Assembly: GCF_000807855.2 (NCBI RefSeq)
Contig: NZ_JRYR02000001.1
Location: 2,447,991-2,511,990, forward strand
Length of the DNA: 64,000 nt
Direction of reading: 5' to 3'
Source: Flammeovirga pacifica
GTDB lineage: Bacteria; Bacteroidota; Bacteroidia; Cytophagales; Flammeovirgaceae
Shown here piece after piece: positions 36,707 to 46,018 of the stretch. The position numbers and the translations under genes are program-made. The notes under the pieces were generated by a model that saw only the letters and a program-made list of their open reading frames with translations, searched no databases and was not told where the DNA came from. The stretch's first letter is position 1. Every line of letters starts with the position of its first letter.

Positions 36707-39700
36707 TTACATTTCAAAATCCTCCATAGGGTGAGTAACTTTTTCTTCACTAGCCTCTTTCAAATAAGCCGATGGAGGAATGCCGAACTCTTTCTTGAAG
36801 CAATTTCTGAAATACTTTAAATCATTGAATCCTACTTCATAAGTGACATCACTTACGCTATATCTGCCAAGTTTAAGCATTTGAGCAGCTCTTTTTAATC
36901 GAATATTTCTGATAAATCCTTTTGCTGTTTGCCCAGTGAGAGCTTTAAGTTTTTGATTTAATCGAATTGGTGTAGCGCCGTATTCAGTAGCCAATTTGTC
37001 AACAGTAAATTCTGAATCTGAAATATTTTCCTCTACAATACTTACTAGTTTATTAAGGAACTTCTCATCTATAGAAGTAAAAGTAATTTCACTTGGAGTA
37101 ACATCTACTTTTGTTCTAAATTTTTTCTGCTGATTTTTTCTATTTTCTAATAAAGAATTTATTCTAGCTAATAAAACATCAGAATTGAATGGTTTGGTTA
37201 CGTAGGCATCCACACCATACTCATATCCTTTTAGTTTACTATCTTCAGAATTTTTTGCTGTTAATAGAATGATTGGAAGATGACATAATTGATCATCATC
37301 ACGAATATTTTTAGTGAGCTCATATCCATCCATAATTGGCATCATAATATCTGATAAAACAAGATTAGGCATTACTTCTTTTGCTTTCTGTAATCCTTTC
37401 TGTCCATCTTCTGCCATATGCACTTCATATTCTTCATCTAATAGCCCTTTTAATAGATTTCGAATAGAATAATTATCGTCAATAACTAAAATTTTAGGTT
37501 TTGATGATACTTCTAATTCATCCTCCTCAGATATATACTCTTCATTTTCTATTGTAATAGAAGAAGGTTCGATGATTTCTTCTGGAGTAAAATCGGTGTT
37601 TTGTAATGGAAATTCAAGTGTAAAAGTGGTACCAACATTTACCTCACTTTCTACATTAATAGTGCCATGATGAAGATCAATTAAACTTTTAGTAAAGGCT
37701 AAACCTATTCCTGTACCTCTATTTTTAGCTGATTTCAAATTAGAAACTTGATAAAAACGATTAAATAAATAATCTAGTTTCTCTTCAGAAATACCAATAC
37801 CCGTATCTTTCAATTTGATGATCACATTATCATCATTTTGCTGAATAGATAATCTTATTTCTCCATTATTTGTAAACTTAAAGGCATTAGACAATAAATT
37901 ATATAGAATCTTTTCAAGCTTATCATGATCCATTAATCCATGAATATCATTACTTGGCCTTTCTATGATAAAAGAGATATTCTCATGTTCTGCAAATTCT
38001 TTAAAAGAATAATAAACTTGTTCAATAAATGTAGACCAATTTCCTCTTGAAAGTTGGAGTTTCATTTGTCCTTGTTCAACTTTTCTAAAATCAAGCAGTT
38101 GATTAACCAAACGCATCAGGTGCTCAACATTTTTGAATATTAGTTGATAGCTTTTTTCTCTTTCTGAAGCAGATAATAAACTTCCTTTTTTAATTAATTG
38201 CTCAATAGGAGTATGGATCAATGTTAGAGGCGTTCTTAATTCATGAGAAATGTTGGTGAAAAATTGAAGTTTCAATTGACTTAAATCTTCTAATTTTTCA
38301 CGCTCAAACTTTTCCATTTCAAGCTGACTTTTCTTTCTCGCCGTGATGATTGAATAACGCGAGAAGAAGAAAATAGCGGCCACGATAATACCAAAATAGA
38401 ATATTTTTGCCCACCAACTTAACCACCAAGGAGGAAGTACTTTTACTTTTAACTCAATAGGGTTAGGGTTCCAAATATTGTCTCCATTTGATGCTTTCAC
38501 CAATAATGTATAATTACCAGGAGAAAGGTTAGTATATTTTGCTTCTCTTTGTTCTACATCGGTAACGATCCAGTTATCATCAAAACCTACTAATTTGTAT
38601 TTGTAATGATTGTTTTCTGAAGCACCGTAATGTAACGAAGCAAATTTTACAGAAAAGCTATTTTGATCGTGATTCAGTTCAATTTCATCCGTATTCTGTA
38701 AAGAAGATTTTAATATTTGATTTCCATCAAAGACATCATAAGTATTAATTTCTTTATTTAAGACTTTTAATTGAGTGAAAATCACATTGGCAATCGTGTT
38801 ATCATCAATGATTTCATGAGGCTTAAATATGTTTATGCCGTTAACTCCACCAAACAGTAATTCACCATTTTTTAGCTTACAAGCAGCCAATTCCCCAAAT
38901 TCATCATCTTGAAGTCCATCAGAAATATCGAAGTTTTTAATATTTAAACTCTCTAGGTTTATTTTACTCAACCCCTTGTTACTAGCCACCCATAAATTAC
39001 CATAATCATCTTCTAATATGGATTTAATTACATTGCTTGGTAAACCATTTGAAGTAGATAAACTGTTAAAAGTAATGTGTTTAATGTCTGATTTTGATGG
39101 GTCATAAATATTAAGACCACCACCCATAGTACCTACCCATATTTGTCCGTTTGAGGACTCAAAAATTGGTAGTACATAATTATAACTTAAGCTTGTTTGG
39201 TCATCATCTATATGTTGTATTACCTTGAAACGAGGTTGTTTTTTTAGCTTTTCTTCTTGAGCAAGAAAAACAAGACCTTGGTTTGTACCTATCCATAGAT
39301 TACCTTTTTTATCTACCATTAAACTCCTGATGATTTCAATTCTGTCATCATCATTATCCAGAATTTCAGGATAAGACCAATTAATTTTATCCTTTTCGGG
39401 GACACCTCTTATTAGACCTCCTCCATAAGTAGCTAACCACAAAATTGAATCGCCGTCATTTTTAACGTCAAATGTAGTATTACTATGATCATCAGGATGT
39501 AAAACATATTTTTCAGATTTTACATTTAGAGATAAAGCGTTTTTACTATCTATATATAATGTTTTTAATGGATAACCGATTCCGAAAATAAGGTGATCAC
39601 GAAACTCATCAATAGCATACACTACATTCTGAGATTTTTTATTGGGAGCAACATTAATTTCTTTTACTTTTCCATCTGTATCAATCACATTAATACCTGC

Positions 39701-40882
39701 ACCTTCAGTACCGACCCAAATACGACCATTACTGTCCTGATAAACTTCTCTTACTTTATTATAAGTAAGGTCTGTATCTTTATCACCTTTTTGAATATGA
39801 TGGAATTTCTTTCTTCGTGGGTTGTATTTATTAATACCACTTCCGTTAGTCCCAATCCAGATAACACCAAGTTTATCTTTGAACAGATCAATGATGATAT
39901 TTGAATGCATGAATTGATTATTATCGCTATTTTGATAGCCTAAAACCTTTAAAGAATTCGATACATCATCAAATCTTAGTTGATATAAACCATCACTTGT
40001 ACCTGCCCATATCACACCGTTATCACCACTTAATAAGCATTCTGATTTGATATCACTCACCTTTGTAAATTCACCTCTACTGTCACCAATTCCTTTGACT
40101 TTTAATTGATAAATACCATCAAAATAAGAGATCAATAAACAACCATCACCCTCAATTATAGACAAAACACTGTTTTCTGTATTTTTATGGAATCGCTTGA
40201 AGATACTATACTGTCCTTTTTCTTCCGGATTAATTAGAAGTTGAATCCCTCTTTTACTTCCTACCCATAAATTACCAATATGGTCTACAAAAAGAGTCGT
40301 GATATAATTAGATAAGATACTTTCATGATTATGTGGATTGTGATAATATTTATCCACCTTGATTTTATCCTTATTTAATTCGGAATCCAAAAGTCTATTT
40401 AGACCTTTAGCATTTCCAAACCATAAGTTACCGTGTAAATCTTGTACAAGATTGGTAATACTGTTGTCCGTAAGTAATTTTGGAGATGTCTTAGTATTTG
40501 CAAAAAAGCTAAATTTCTCTGTTTTCAGGTTGAATCTAAATAAACCTGCATCTGTTGAACCTATCCACAAATTCCCATAATTATCTTCACAAAATGAGCT
40601 GATAAGATTTGAAGGTAATCCATGAGTATCCATTCGATAATTCTTAAACTCATACCCATCAAATCTACTAAAACCATCATTAGTTCCTATCCACATTACA
40701 CCTGACTTATCTTGATAGATGGAGTTAACATCATTCTGTGATAATCCTTGTTTAGTTGTGTAATGTGAAAAAACGATGTCTTTATTTAATGCATAAGAAA
40801 TAGTTCCTTGAACAAAGGCGCTAAAAACTAAGAAAAAAGAGAGTAAGCGTGTCTTTGTCTTTTGTGATAGTAAATTCATCAT
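36707..40882 (-). CDS. Hybrid two-component system sensor/regulator (HTCS) of the galactan locus
   Basis: Single-protein sensor and activator. In order: signal peptide (about 1-33), a two-bladed-propeller sensor made of many reg_prop repeats (GNLWIGS-type, about 40-700), a Y_Y_Y domain, one membrane helix near LSWWAKIFYFGIIVAAIFFF, histidine kinase with His880 (FTNISHELRTPL) and ATP-binding motifs DTGIGI and GTGIGL, a receiver with Asp1178 (LVLSDIMMP), and a C-terminal AraC-type helix-turn-helix. The frame opens at a TTG at 40930; ATG 40882 (or 40879) directly before the signal peptide is preferred. It lies between susC and the plus-strand GH29-GH86 unit, and probably senses a periplasmic oligosaccharide. 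Confidence 0.93.
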   Translation of the reverse strand: MMNLLSQKTKTRLLSFFLVFSAFVQGTISYALNKDIVFSHYTTKQGLSQNDVNSIYQDKSGVMWIGTNDGFSRFDGYEFKNYRMDTHGLPSNLISSFCEDNYGNLWIGSTDAGLFRFNLKTEKFSFFANTKTSPKLLTDNSITNLVQDLHGNLWFGNAKGLNRLLDSELNKDKIKVDKYYHNPHNHESILSNYITTLFVDHIGNLWVGSKRGIQLLINPEEKGQYSIFKRFHKNTENSVLSIIEGDGCLLISYFDGIYQLKVKGIGDSRGEFTKVSDIKSECLLSGDNGVIWAGTSDGLYQLRFDDVSNSLKVLGYQNSDNNQFMHSNIIIDLFKDKLGVIWIGTNGSGINKYNPRRKKFHHIQKGDKDTDLTYNKVREVYQDSNGRIWVGTEGAGINVIDTDGKVKEINVAPNKKSQNVVYAIDEFRDHLIFGIGYPLKTLYIDSKNALSLNVKSEKYVLHPDDHSNTTFDVKNDGDSILWLATYGGGLIRGVPEKDKINWSYPEILDNDDDRIEIIRSLMVDKKGNLWIGTNQGLVFLAQEEKLKKQPRFKVIQHIDDDQTSLSYNYVLPIFESSNGQIWVGTMGGGLNIYDPSKSDIKHITFNSLSTSNGLPSNVIKSILEDDYGNLWVASNKGLSKINLESLNIKNFDISDGLQDDEFGELAACKLKNGELLFGGVNGINIFKPHEIIDDNTIANVIFTQLKVLNKEINTYDVFDGNQILKSSLQNTDEIELNHDQNSFSVKFASLHYGASENNHYKYKLVGFDDNWIVTDVEQREAKYTNLSPGNYTLLVKASNGDNIWNPNPIELKVKVLPPWWLSWWAKIFYFGIIVAAIFFFSRYSIITARKKSQLEMEKFEREKLEDLSQLKLQFFTNISHELRTPLTLIHTPIEQLIKKGSLLSASEREKSYQLIFKNVEHLMRLVNQLLDFRKVEQGQMKLQLSRGNWSTFIEQVYYSFKEFAEHENISFIIERPSNDIHGLMDHDKLEKILYNLLSNAFKFTNNGEIRLSIQQNDDNVIIKLKDTGIGISEEKLDYLFNRFYQVSNLKSAKNRGTGIGLAFTKSLIDLHHGTINVESEVNVGTTFTLEFPLQNTDFTPEEIIEPSSITIENEEYISEEDELEVSSKPKILVIDDNYSIRNLLKGLLDEEYEVHMAEDGQKGLQKAKEVMPNLVLSDIMMPIMDGYELTKNIRDDDQLCHLPIILLTAKNSEDSKLKGYEYGVDAYVTKPFNSDVLLARINSLLENRKNQQKKFRTKVDVTPSEITFTSIDEKFLNKLVSIVEENISDSEFTVDKLATEYGATPIRLNQKLKALTGQTAKGFIRNIRLKRAAQMLKLGRYSVSDVTYEVGFNDLKYFRNCFKKEFGIPPSAYLKEASEEKVTHPMEDFEM

Positions 40883-41009
40883 TTTGTGATCAAGTAATAA
40901 TTCAATTTCATAAAAGTGTTTAAAGTCCAATGGACTAGTTCAAAAAATTCTAGATCAAATTACATAAATTTAACATCAACGACTACTTAATCGGGGGAAA
41001 AATAAATAT

Positions 41010-41070
41010 ACACCCCTTATTCTCTTAAAATTACACCCTCCTACTTAATATTATAATAATCCAATATTTG
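41010..41070 (+). promoter_or_regulatory. Second C-rich tandem site with promoter-like spacing
   Basis: ACACCC at 41010-41015 and 41033-41038 are 23 bp apart, followed by AATATTTG (41063-41070, 7 of 8 matches to TAnnTTTG) 53 bp from the first. The geometry is that of the other HTCS-type promoters, but the next plus-strand gene starts 290 nt away. Confidence 0.4.
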
Positions 41071-41230
41071 GAGCAAATGATGTAAGTAATCTTTAATAAC
41101 AAAGTGAAGAACACGCTATTAGAACTGTATAAGTATTCGACAAGGGCGTGAAGATTGTTAGGGGGTATAAAATTATTTTTTATAAAAAAATGTGAACTAA
41201 ACACACCCTTTTTTTTAAAGCGTAATTATA

Positions 41231-41287
41231 ACCCCTCTATTTGAAATTATAATTTCCATCTAATTTAAACGCATTAGAATAAATTTG
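41231..41287 (+). promoter_or_regulatory. HTCS-type promoter of the GH29-GH86 unit
   Basis: ACCCCT (41231-41236) lies 49 bp before an exact -7 box TAAATTTG (41280-41287). The GH29 ATG is 72 nt downstream of that box. The nearer half-site is weak (TTCCATC). Confidence 0.5.
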
Positions 41288-41359
41288 GGTATTGGGTTGA
41301 TAAAGATATTATCATCGAAAATAACTTAGGTTGATATTACTATATATAAAGAAAGAAGT

Positions 41360-42898
41360 ATGAGAAATGTAATTTTTGTAATTATTGCTGCCTTTCTCGG
41401 ATCTTGTTCTATTCAAAAGGATAACAAGGTTTCTAATAGAGAAGTGTTCGAGCCAAATTGGGAATCACTACAACAGTATGAAGTTCCGGAATGGTTTCAA
41501 GATGCAAAACTTGGTATTTTTATCCATTGGGGAGCTTACTCTGTACCTGAATATGGTTCAGAATGGTATCCTAGATTAATGTATATGGATAGTGTTGAAT
41601 GGGGACCAAATGGAGATGTGAAGAAAGTGGGTGCAACAGGTATGAATAAGTACCATGAGGAACACTTTGGCTCATTGGATAAATTTGGATACAAAGATTT
41701 TATCCCAATGTTTAAAGGACAAAATTTCAACGCTTCTGAATGGATTGATATTTTTGAAAAATCTGGAGCAAAATATATAGTCCCTGTAGCAGAACATCAT
41801 GATGGATTTGCGATGTATAAATCAAACCATACGAGATGGAATGCAGTTAATATGGGACCTAAGAAAGATATATTAGGAGAACTAACAAAAGAAGCAAGAA
41901 AGAGAGATATCAAAATTGGTGCATCATCTCATTATGCATTTAACTGGAACTATTTCACTTATAAGAAAGGCTTTGATACGATGGATCCTAAGTATAGTGA
42001 TTTGTATAGTAAGCCACATGATCATTATGCACCTGCAGATCAAGAATTCTTATCATTATGGTGGGATAGAACTACAGACATTATCGATAACTATCAACCC
42101 GATATTTTATGGTTTGATTTTTATATTGATAGAGAAGAATTTATGCCATATCATCCAAAATTAGCTGCCTACTACTACAATAAAGGTATTGAGTGGAAAA
42201 AAGACGTAGTGTTACAGACTAAGAATTTTAAAATGGTGACTTTCCCTGAGGGAACACATGTTTTAGATATTGAAAGAGGAAAAATGTCTGATATTAGTCC
42301 TAGAGTGTGGCAAACGGATACTTCAATTGGTAAAAACTCTTGGGGATATGTAAAAAATTGGGAGTCAAAAGATGCCAATACATTAATTGATGATCTAGTA
42401 GATATTGTTAGTAAAAACGGATGCATGTTGTTAAATGTAGGCCCTAAAGCAGATGGAACAATTCCTGAAGACCAAGTAGCTATTTTAATGGAAATAGGAA
42501 AATGGCTTTCTGTAAATGGTAAAGCAATTTATGGTTCAAGACCTTGGGAAATTTATGGTGATGGTCCTACAAAAGTAGCTACAGGTCATCATACAGAAGG
42601 AAAAAATAAAGAATTAACAGCAAATGATTTTCGCTTTACTACAAATAATGGAAAGTTATATGCGATCTCTATGGATTGGGCTACTAATGGGAAAGTGAAA
42701 ATTCCTGTATTGAAAACTGAGTCAGAATATATTTCTTCAGGCATCAAAAATATTAAATTATTGGGCCATAAGAAATCACTTGATTTTACTCAGAACAAAA
42801 AGCATCTAGAGGTAATCTTACCAGAAGAAAAACCATGTGATCATGCGTTTGTATTCGAAATTGAATTTGAAGATAAAAGCCAAATAGCATTACAGTAA
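41360..42898 (+). CDS. GH29 family lipoprotein, second candidate alpha-L-galactosidase/fucosidase
   Basis: A 512-residue GH29 enzyme, lipoprotein signal ending at Cys16 (FLGSC). The LGIFIHWGAY segment is at about 51-60, the EHHDGFAMY motif at about 145-153, and the predicted nucleophile is Asp253 in DILWFDFY. It is clearly related to the GH29 at 2800-4407 but diverged, so the two may differ in linkage or sulfation tolerance. It is the first gene of the plus-strand unit next to HTCS, so it should respond to the polysaccharide signal, while the other GH29 is in the LacI-controlled operon. Confidence 0.9.
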   Translation: MRNVIFVIIAAFLGSCSIQKDNKVSNREVFEPNWESLQQYEVPEWFQDAKLGIFIHWGAYSVPEYGSEWYPRLMYMDSVEWGPNGDVKKVGATGMNKYHEEHFGSLDKFGYKDFIPMFKGQNFNASEWIDIFEKSGAKYIVPVAEHHDGFAMYKSNHTRWNAVNMGPKKDILGELTKEARKRDIKIGASSHYAFNWNYFTYKKGFDTMDPKYSDLYSKPHDHYAPADQEFLSLWWDRTTDIIDNYQPDILWFDFYIDREEFMPYHPKLAAYYYNKGIEWKKDVVLQTKNFKMVTFPEGTHVLDIERGKMSDISPRVWQTDTSIGKNSWGYVKNWESKDANTLIDDLVDIVSKNGCMLLNVGPKADGTIPEDQVAILMEIGKWLSVNGKAIYGSRPWEIYGDGPTKVATGHHTEGKNKELTANDFRFTTNNGKLYAISMDWATNGKVKIPVLKTESEYISSGIKNIKLLGHKKSLDFTQNKKHLEVILPEEKPCDHAFVFEIEFEDKSQIALQ

Positions 42899-42922
42899 AA
42901 ATAGTAAAAAACACCTCAACAG

Positions 42923-42956
42923 AAAGCTGTTCTCTAATAGATGAACAGCTTTTTTT
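42923..42956 (+). terminator. Intercistronic terminator-like hairpin between GH29 and GH86
   Basis: AAAGCTGTTC (42923-42932) and GAACAGCTTT (42943-42952) form a 10-bp stem with T tract to 42956, only 14 nt before the GH86 ATG. It would lower GH86 expression relative to GH29 or stabilise the upstream message. Confidence 0.75.
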
Positions 42957-42969
42957 AATAGAAAAAATC

Positions 42970-44844
42970 ATGAAAAAACTATTATTCATTCACTTAATAT
43001 TCTCCTCTTTTCTATCACTTCAAGCACAAGAAGTTGATCAAGCTAAGGCAAAAGTTTCTGTCAGAATGCTCACAAGCTTATCGTATGATGGAGTATCTAA
43101 TTTTCAGAGAAAAAATTTCATTAATATTCATTCTAATTATGAACACATTCCGGCTGAATATAGAGATTATTTGTATGATAGCCTTAATGTGCATGATGGA
43201 AGGCGGTTTGGTATTGGTACACCTTCTAATAAATTAAGTGGTACCAACCATATGCACCCTGGTTCATTTTCAAAAAAAGCATTTGAAAAAGAAATGGGTA
43301 ACAAGAATCTTCATAAGAAAACCTATAAATATGAAGACGAGATGATTGTTACTTCTCACCCAGGTTCTTATTTTCCAGTAGGAAATTTCAATATAACTTC
43401 CAAGAAGCACAATTTGAGTGGTATAGAGGCTATAAATGCGTACTATGTAGGAAGAATGAAAGAAAGAAATATTAGAAAAGGATACGTTGAGTTATTAAAT
43501 GAGCCTTTTGTACATGATCGCTCAATGCACACTTCTGTTGATACAATCATTGAAATGTTCGCTTCTACTGCCAAAGCAATTCATGAAAAATATCCTAATG
43601 TAAAAGTGGGAGGACCTGGCCATGCTTGGCCTGCTTATGAACTAAATGAGTTTCAGATATGGAAGGAGAGAATGGGAAGCTTTATTGAAAAAGCAGGGAA
43701 AGAAATGGATTTTTTATCTGTTCACCTTTACTCTACTTATTATGATGATAAAGCTAGTTATAGAGCGGGGGCTAATGTAGAAGCAATTCTTGACCTTATT
43801 GAGGCCAAATCAATGGAACAAACGGCCTCTTTTAAACCAATCGTTATTTCAGAATATGGAGCAGGGTTTAAAAAGGGAACAAAGATTAGTGAAGATTATT
43901 TTGATTTACGTGATTGGTACATTATCCATGCTGTGAATTCTAAAATGTTTCAGTTTATTCAACGACCCAATGTGATACAAAAAGCGGTACCTTTTATTTG
44001 TGGTACGGCTACATGGTATGATTCTCCTTATCCATATCCCTTTGTACTTTTTCATGAAAAACAAGGAGGAGGTTATAGTACAACACACCTACTTAAATTT
44101 TATGAATTTTGGAAAGGTATAGAAGGTGATTACATATTCTCAAAATCAGACAACCAAGATCTTCAAGTTTTTGCATTGAAGAATAAGGAAGCTACCTATT
44201 TATGTCTTGACAATTTGGAAGACAAAGAGCTAACCGTTGATTTGTCGGTATTAAACGTAAAGAAAGACCATCTAAAATCAGTAAGAATTAGAAGAATATA
44301 TTCAGATGGTGCTGCGCCTGTTTTAGAAGAATTACCATTGGAGGATTTCTCTCAAATTACAATGCACCCAGATGAGACTGCCATTATTTTATTTGAAGAC
44401 AATGAAATTGAGAGACTAACATCTGAAATTAACATCACACAAAAGTACCATGATGCCTTAATCACAAAAATTGACAATAAAGGTGAGAAGTTTCATTTTA
44501 ATATGAAGGAGGAGAATTTGATTTACGCACAATTAAATTTAGGTTTCTCAAAACCAATTCAGCATACTGAAATACCCGTAATCACACTGAATGGCACAAA
44601 AATATTTATTGATCCTAATGAAATGGGAAGAAATCAAGACTTTAAGGAATTAACTTTTGAAGGAGCTGAAGAGCCGAAAGTAAAGCGTCCAATGCAACAA
44701 AACTTTTTTGGTGTTTATAAAATAGATCTTCCTAAAAACTTATTACAAAAGAGTAATGAAATAACAATTTCATACAGTAATACTTCTGGATTTGTATCTA
44801 CTTTTAAGATAATATCAGCTCATGAACAGGAATTGCAGAACTAA
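42970..44844 (+). CDS. GH86 family enzyme without CBM or sorting domain
   Basis: Third GH86 of the locus, 624 residues, signal peptide ending LQAQ (20). The catalytic pair is Glu178 (VELLNEPFVH) and Glu295 (VISEYGAGF) in a GH-A barrel, followed by the beta-sandwich domains seen in the other two. It lacks the CBM6-like module and the type IX C-terminal domain, so it is probably periplasmic and acts on imported oligosaccharides. The N-terminal region also differs. Agarase versus porphyranase specificity is not decided by sequence. Confidence 0.9.
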   Translation: MKKLLFIHLIFSSFLSLQAQEVDQAKAKVSVRMLTSLSYDGVSNFQRKNFINIHSNYEHIPAEYRDYLYDSLNVHDGRRFGIGTPSNKLSGTNHMHPGSFSKKAFEKEMGNKNLHKKTYKYEDEMIVTSHPGSYFPVGNFNITSKKHNLSGIEAINAYYVGRMKERNIRKGYVELLNEPFVHDRSMHTSVDTIIEMFASTAKAIHEKYPNVKVGGPGHAWPAYELNEFQIWKERMGSFIEKAGKEMDFLSVHLYSTYYDDKASYRAGANVEAILDLIEAKSMEQTASFKPIVISEYGAGFKKGTKISEDYFDLRDWYIIHAVNSKMFQFIQRPNVIQKAVPFICGTATWYDSPYPYPFVLFHEKQGGGYSTTHLLKFYEFWKGIEGDYIFSKSDNQDLQVFALKNKEATYLCLDNLEDKELTVDLSVLNVKKDHLKSVRIRRIYSDGAAPVLEELPLEDFSQITMHPDETAIILFEDNEIERLTSEINITQKYHDALITKIDNKGEKFHFNMKEENLIYAQLNLGFSKPIQHTEIPVITLNGTKIFIDPNEMGRNQDFKELTFEGAEEPKVKRPMQQNFFGVYKIDLPKNLLQKSNEITISYSNTSGFVSTFKIISAHEQELQN

Positions 44845-44853
44845 ATAATAAGT

Positions 44854-44902
44854 AAAAAAAACTCTCATGCTCAATGTTAAGATTTGATCATGAGAGTTTT
44901 TT
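44854..44902. terminator. Bidirectional terminator between GH86 and the Omp85-like gene
   Basis: ACTCTCATG (44861-44869) and CATGAGAGT (44889-44897) form a perfect 9-bp stem with an A tract before and a T tract after, so it works on both strands for these convergent genes. It marks the right border of the galactan locus. Confidence 0.88.
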
Positions 44903-44920
44903 ATAAAATTATTCAGGTCC

Positions 44921-46018
44921 TTAAAATGCTTCTCCTAATGTGATGTAAATACCTTTATTATTATCAGCTATTCCCCAACCAAAATCTACTCTTACATTAG
45001 CAGGATCTTTTCTATTAATATTAAACCTTAATCCACCACCGAGTGCTGCCTTCAAATATTGGAAATCACTTATTTCATCGTACACTACCCCTAAACCAAT
45101 AAAAGCAGTTGCTCCAAACCGTCCGATAAGATGTTTCCTATACTCCGCTTGAGATTGTATAGAATGAAAATCTCTAAATCGTCCTAATTCATACCCTCTC
45201 AACATTTTATTCCCTCCCATTAAAGCAAATTCATGAAAAGGTACATCACCAAAAGTATTTTTAATGAGGAGCTGTATCGCCAATACATTTTTAGTGTCCG
45301 CTGTTAAATCATAGTATTTTCGTCCATCTACCTCAATAGTAAAAAACGATTCACTAGATACATCAATTAAATAATACATTGTAGAAACATCGAAATAAAA
45401 ATCTTTGGTGGGTGTCATGATACTGTTACGTTTATCCCACATAAACATAGGGCCAATACCTAAATACTGTCCACCATCAGCACCCGGAAGAGATATCTGA
45501 TCCAACGGTTTACCTTCTGGAGAAGTATATTTTAAATCATATATAGAAATGAACCTAAATCGTCCACCTACAAATACATTATTTCTGAGCTTATTTAATA
45601 TTCTTTCCTTTATTTCTAAAGATTGATATTCTGCATTTACATAGTCATTATTGTTACTATTTCCACCAATAGGATATAATTTCTCAGGGTAAGTTTTATA
45701 CTCTATCAACCCCTTGAAATAAAACTTTTCTTGATTGGTCAAAAGTGTATGTTCAGAAGATAAATAGTTTTGTCCTTTGTACGATGATCCTACATAAAAA
45801 TTGATGTTTGAAGGACGAGTGTCATAATCTTTTTTATCGAACTTAAATTGATATAAAAAATAAAGTCCTAAGACTACATCAGTCTTTGGACTATAGGACA
45901 ATGCCGGAGAAGGAAGAATATTGTTTTTATAAGGACGTAATGAAGTCGAATCAGTTTGTGCTATCGACTGATTAATACATAATACAAGAATGATGATATG
46001 CGCCCAAAACGATTTCAT
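44921..46018 (-). CDS. Omp85/BamA-like outer-membrane beta-barrel protein
   Basis: A 365-residue barrel protein with signal peptide (to about 20, SIAQ) and the Omp85 lid-loop motif RGY in GGNKMLRGYELGRF. It has no POTRA domains, and ends in Phe as outer-membrane barrels do. It is probably a bacterial surface-antigen-type transporter or lipase-like barrel without its partner domain. Its start abuts the stop of the upstream gene (46019), so it is translationally coupled with it. The substrate is unknown. Confidence 0.75.
   Translation of the reverse strand: MKSFWAHIIILVLCINQSIAQTDSTSLRPYKNNILPSPALSYSPKTDVVLGLYFLYQFKFDKKDYDTRPSNINFYVGSSYKGQNYLSSEHTLLTNQEKFYFKGLIEYKTYPEKLYPIGGNSNNNDYVNAEYQSLEIKERILNKLRNNVFVGGRFRFISIYDLKYTSPEGKPLDQISLPGADGGQYLGIGPMFMWDKRNSIMTPTKDFYFDVSTMYYLIDVSSESFFTIEVDGRKYYDLTADTKNVLAIQLLIKNTFGDVPFHEFALMGGNKMLRGYELGRFRDFHSIQSQAEYRKHLIGRFGATAFIGLGVVYDEISDFQYLKAALGGGLRFNINRKDPANVRVDFGWGIADNNKGIYITLGEAF

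Larger units (their letters stand above)
40883..41359. other. 477-nt divergent regulatory region between HTCS and GH29
   Basis: AT-rich gap with several C-rich sites: TCCCCC on the minus strand from 40998 (facing HTCS), a tandem ACACCC pair at 41010/41033 on the plus strand, a GGGGG run at about 41160-41165, ACACCC at 41203 and ACCCCT at 41231. A long imperfect inverted repeat (CACGC near 41112, GCGTG near 41146) lies in the middle. No convincing protein-coding frame is seen. It may hold a leader or small RNA, which is inference. Confidence 0.5.
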
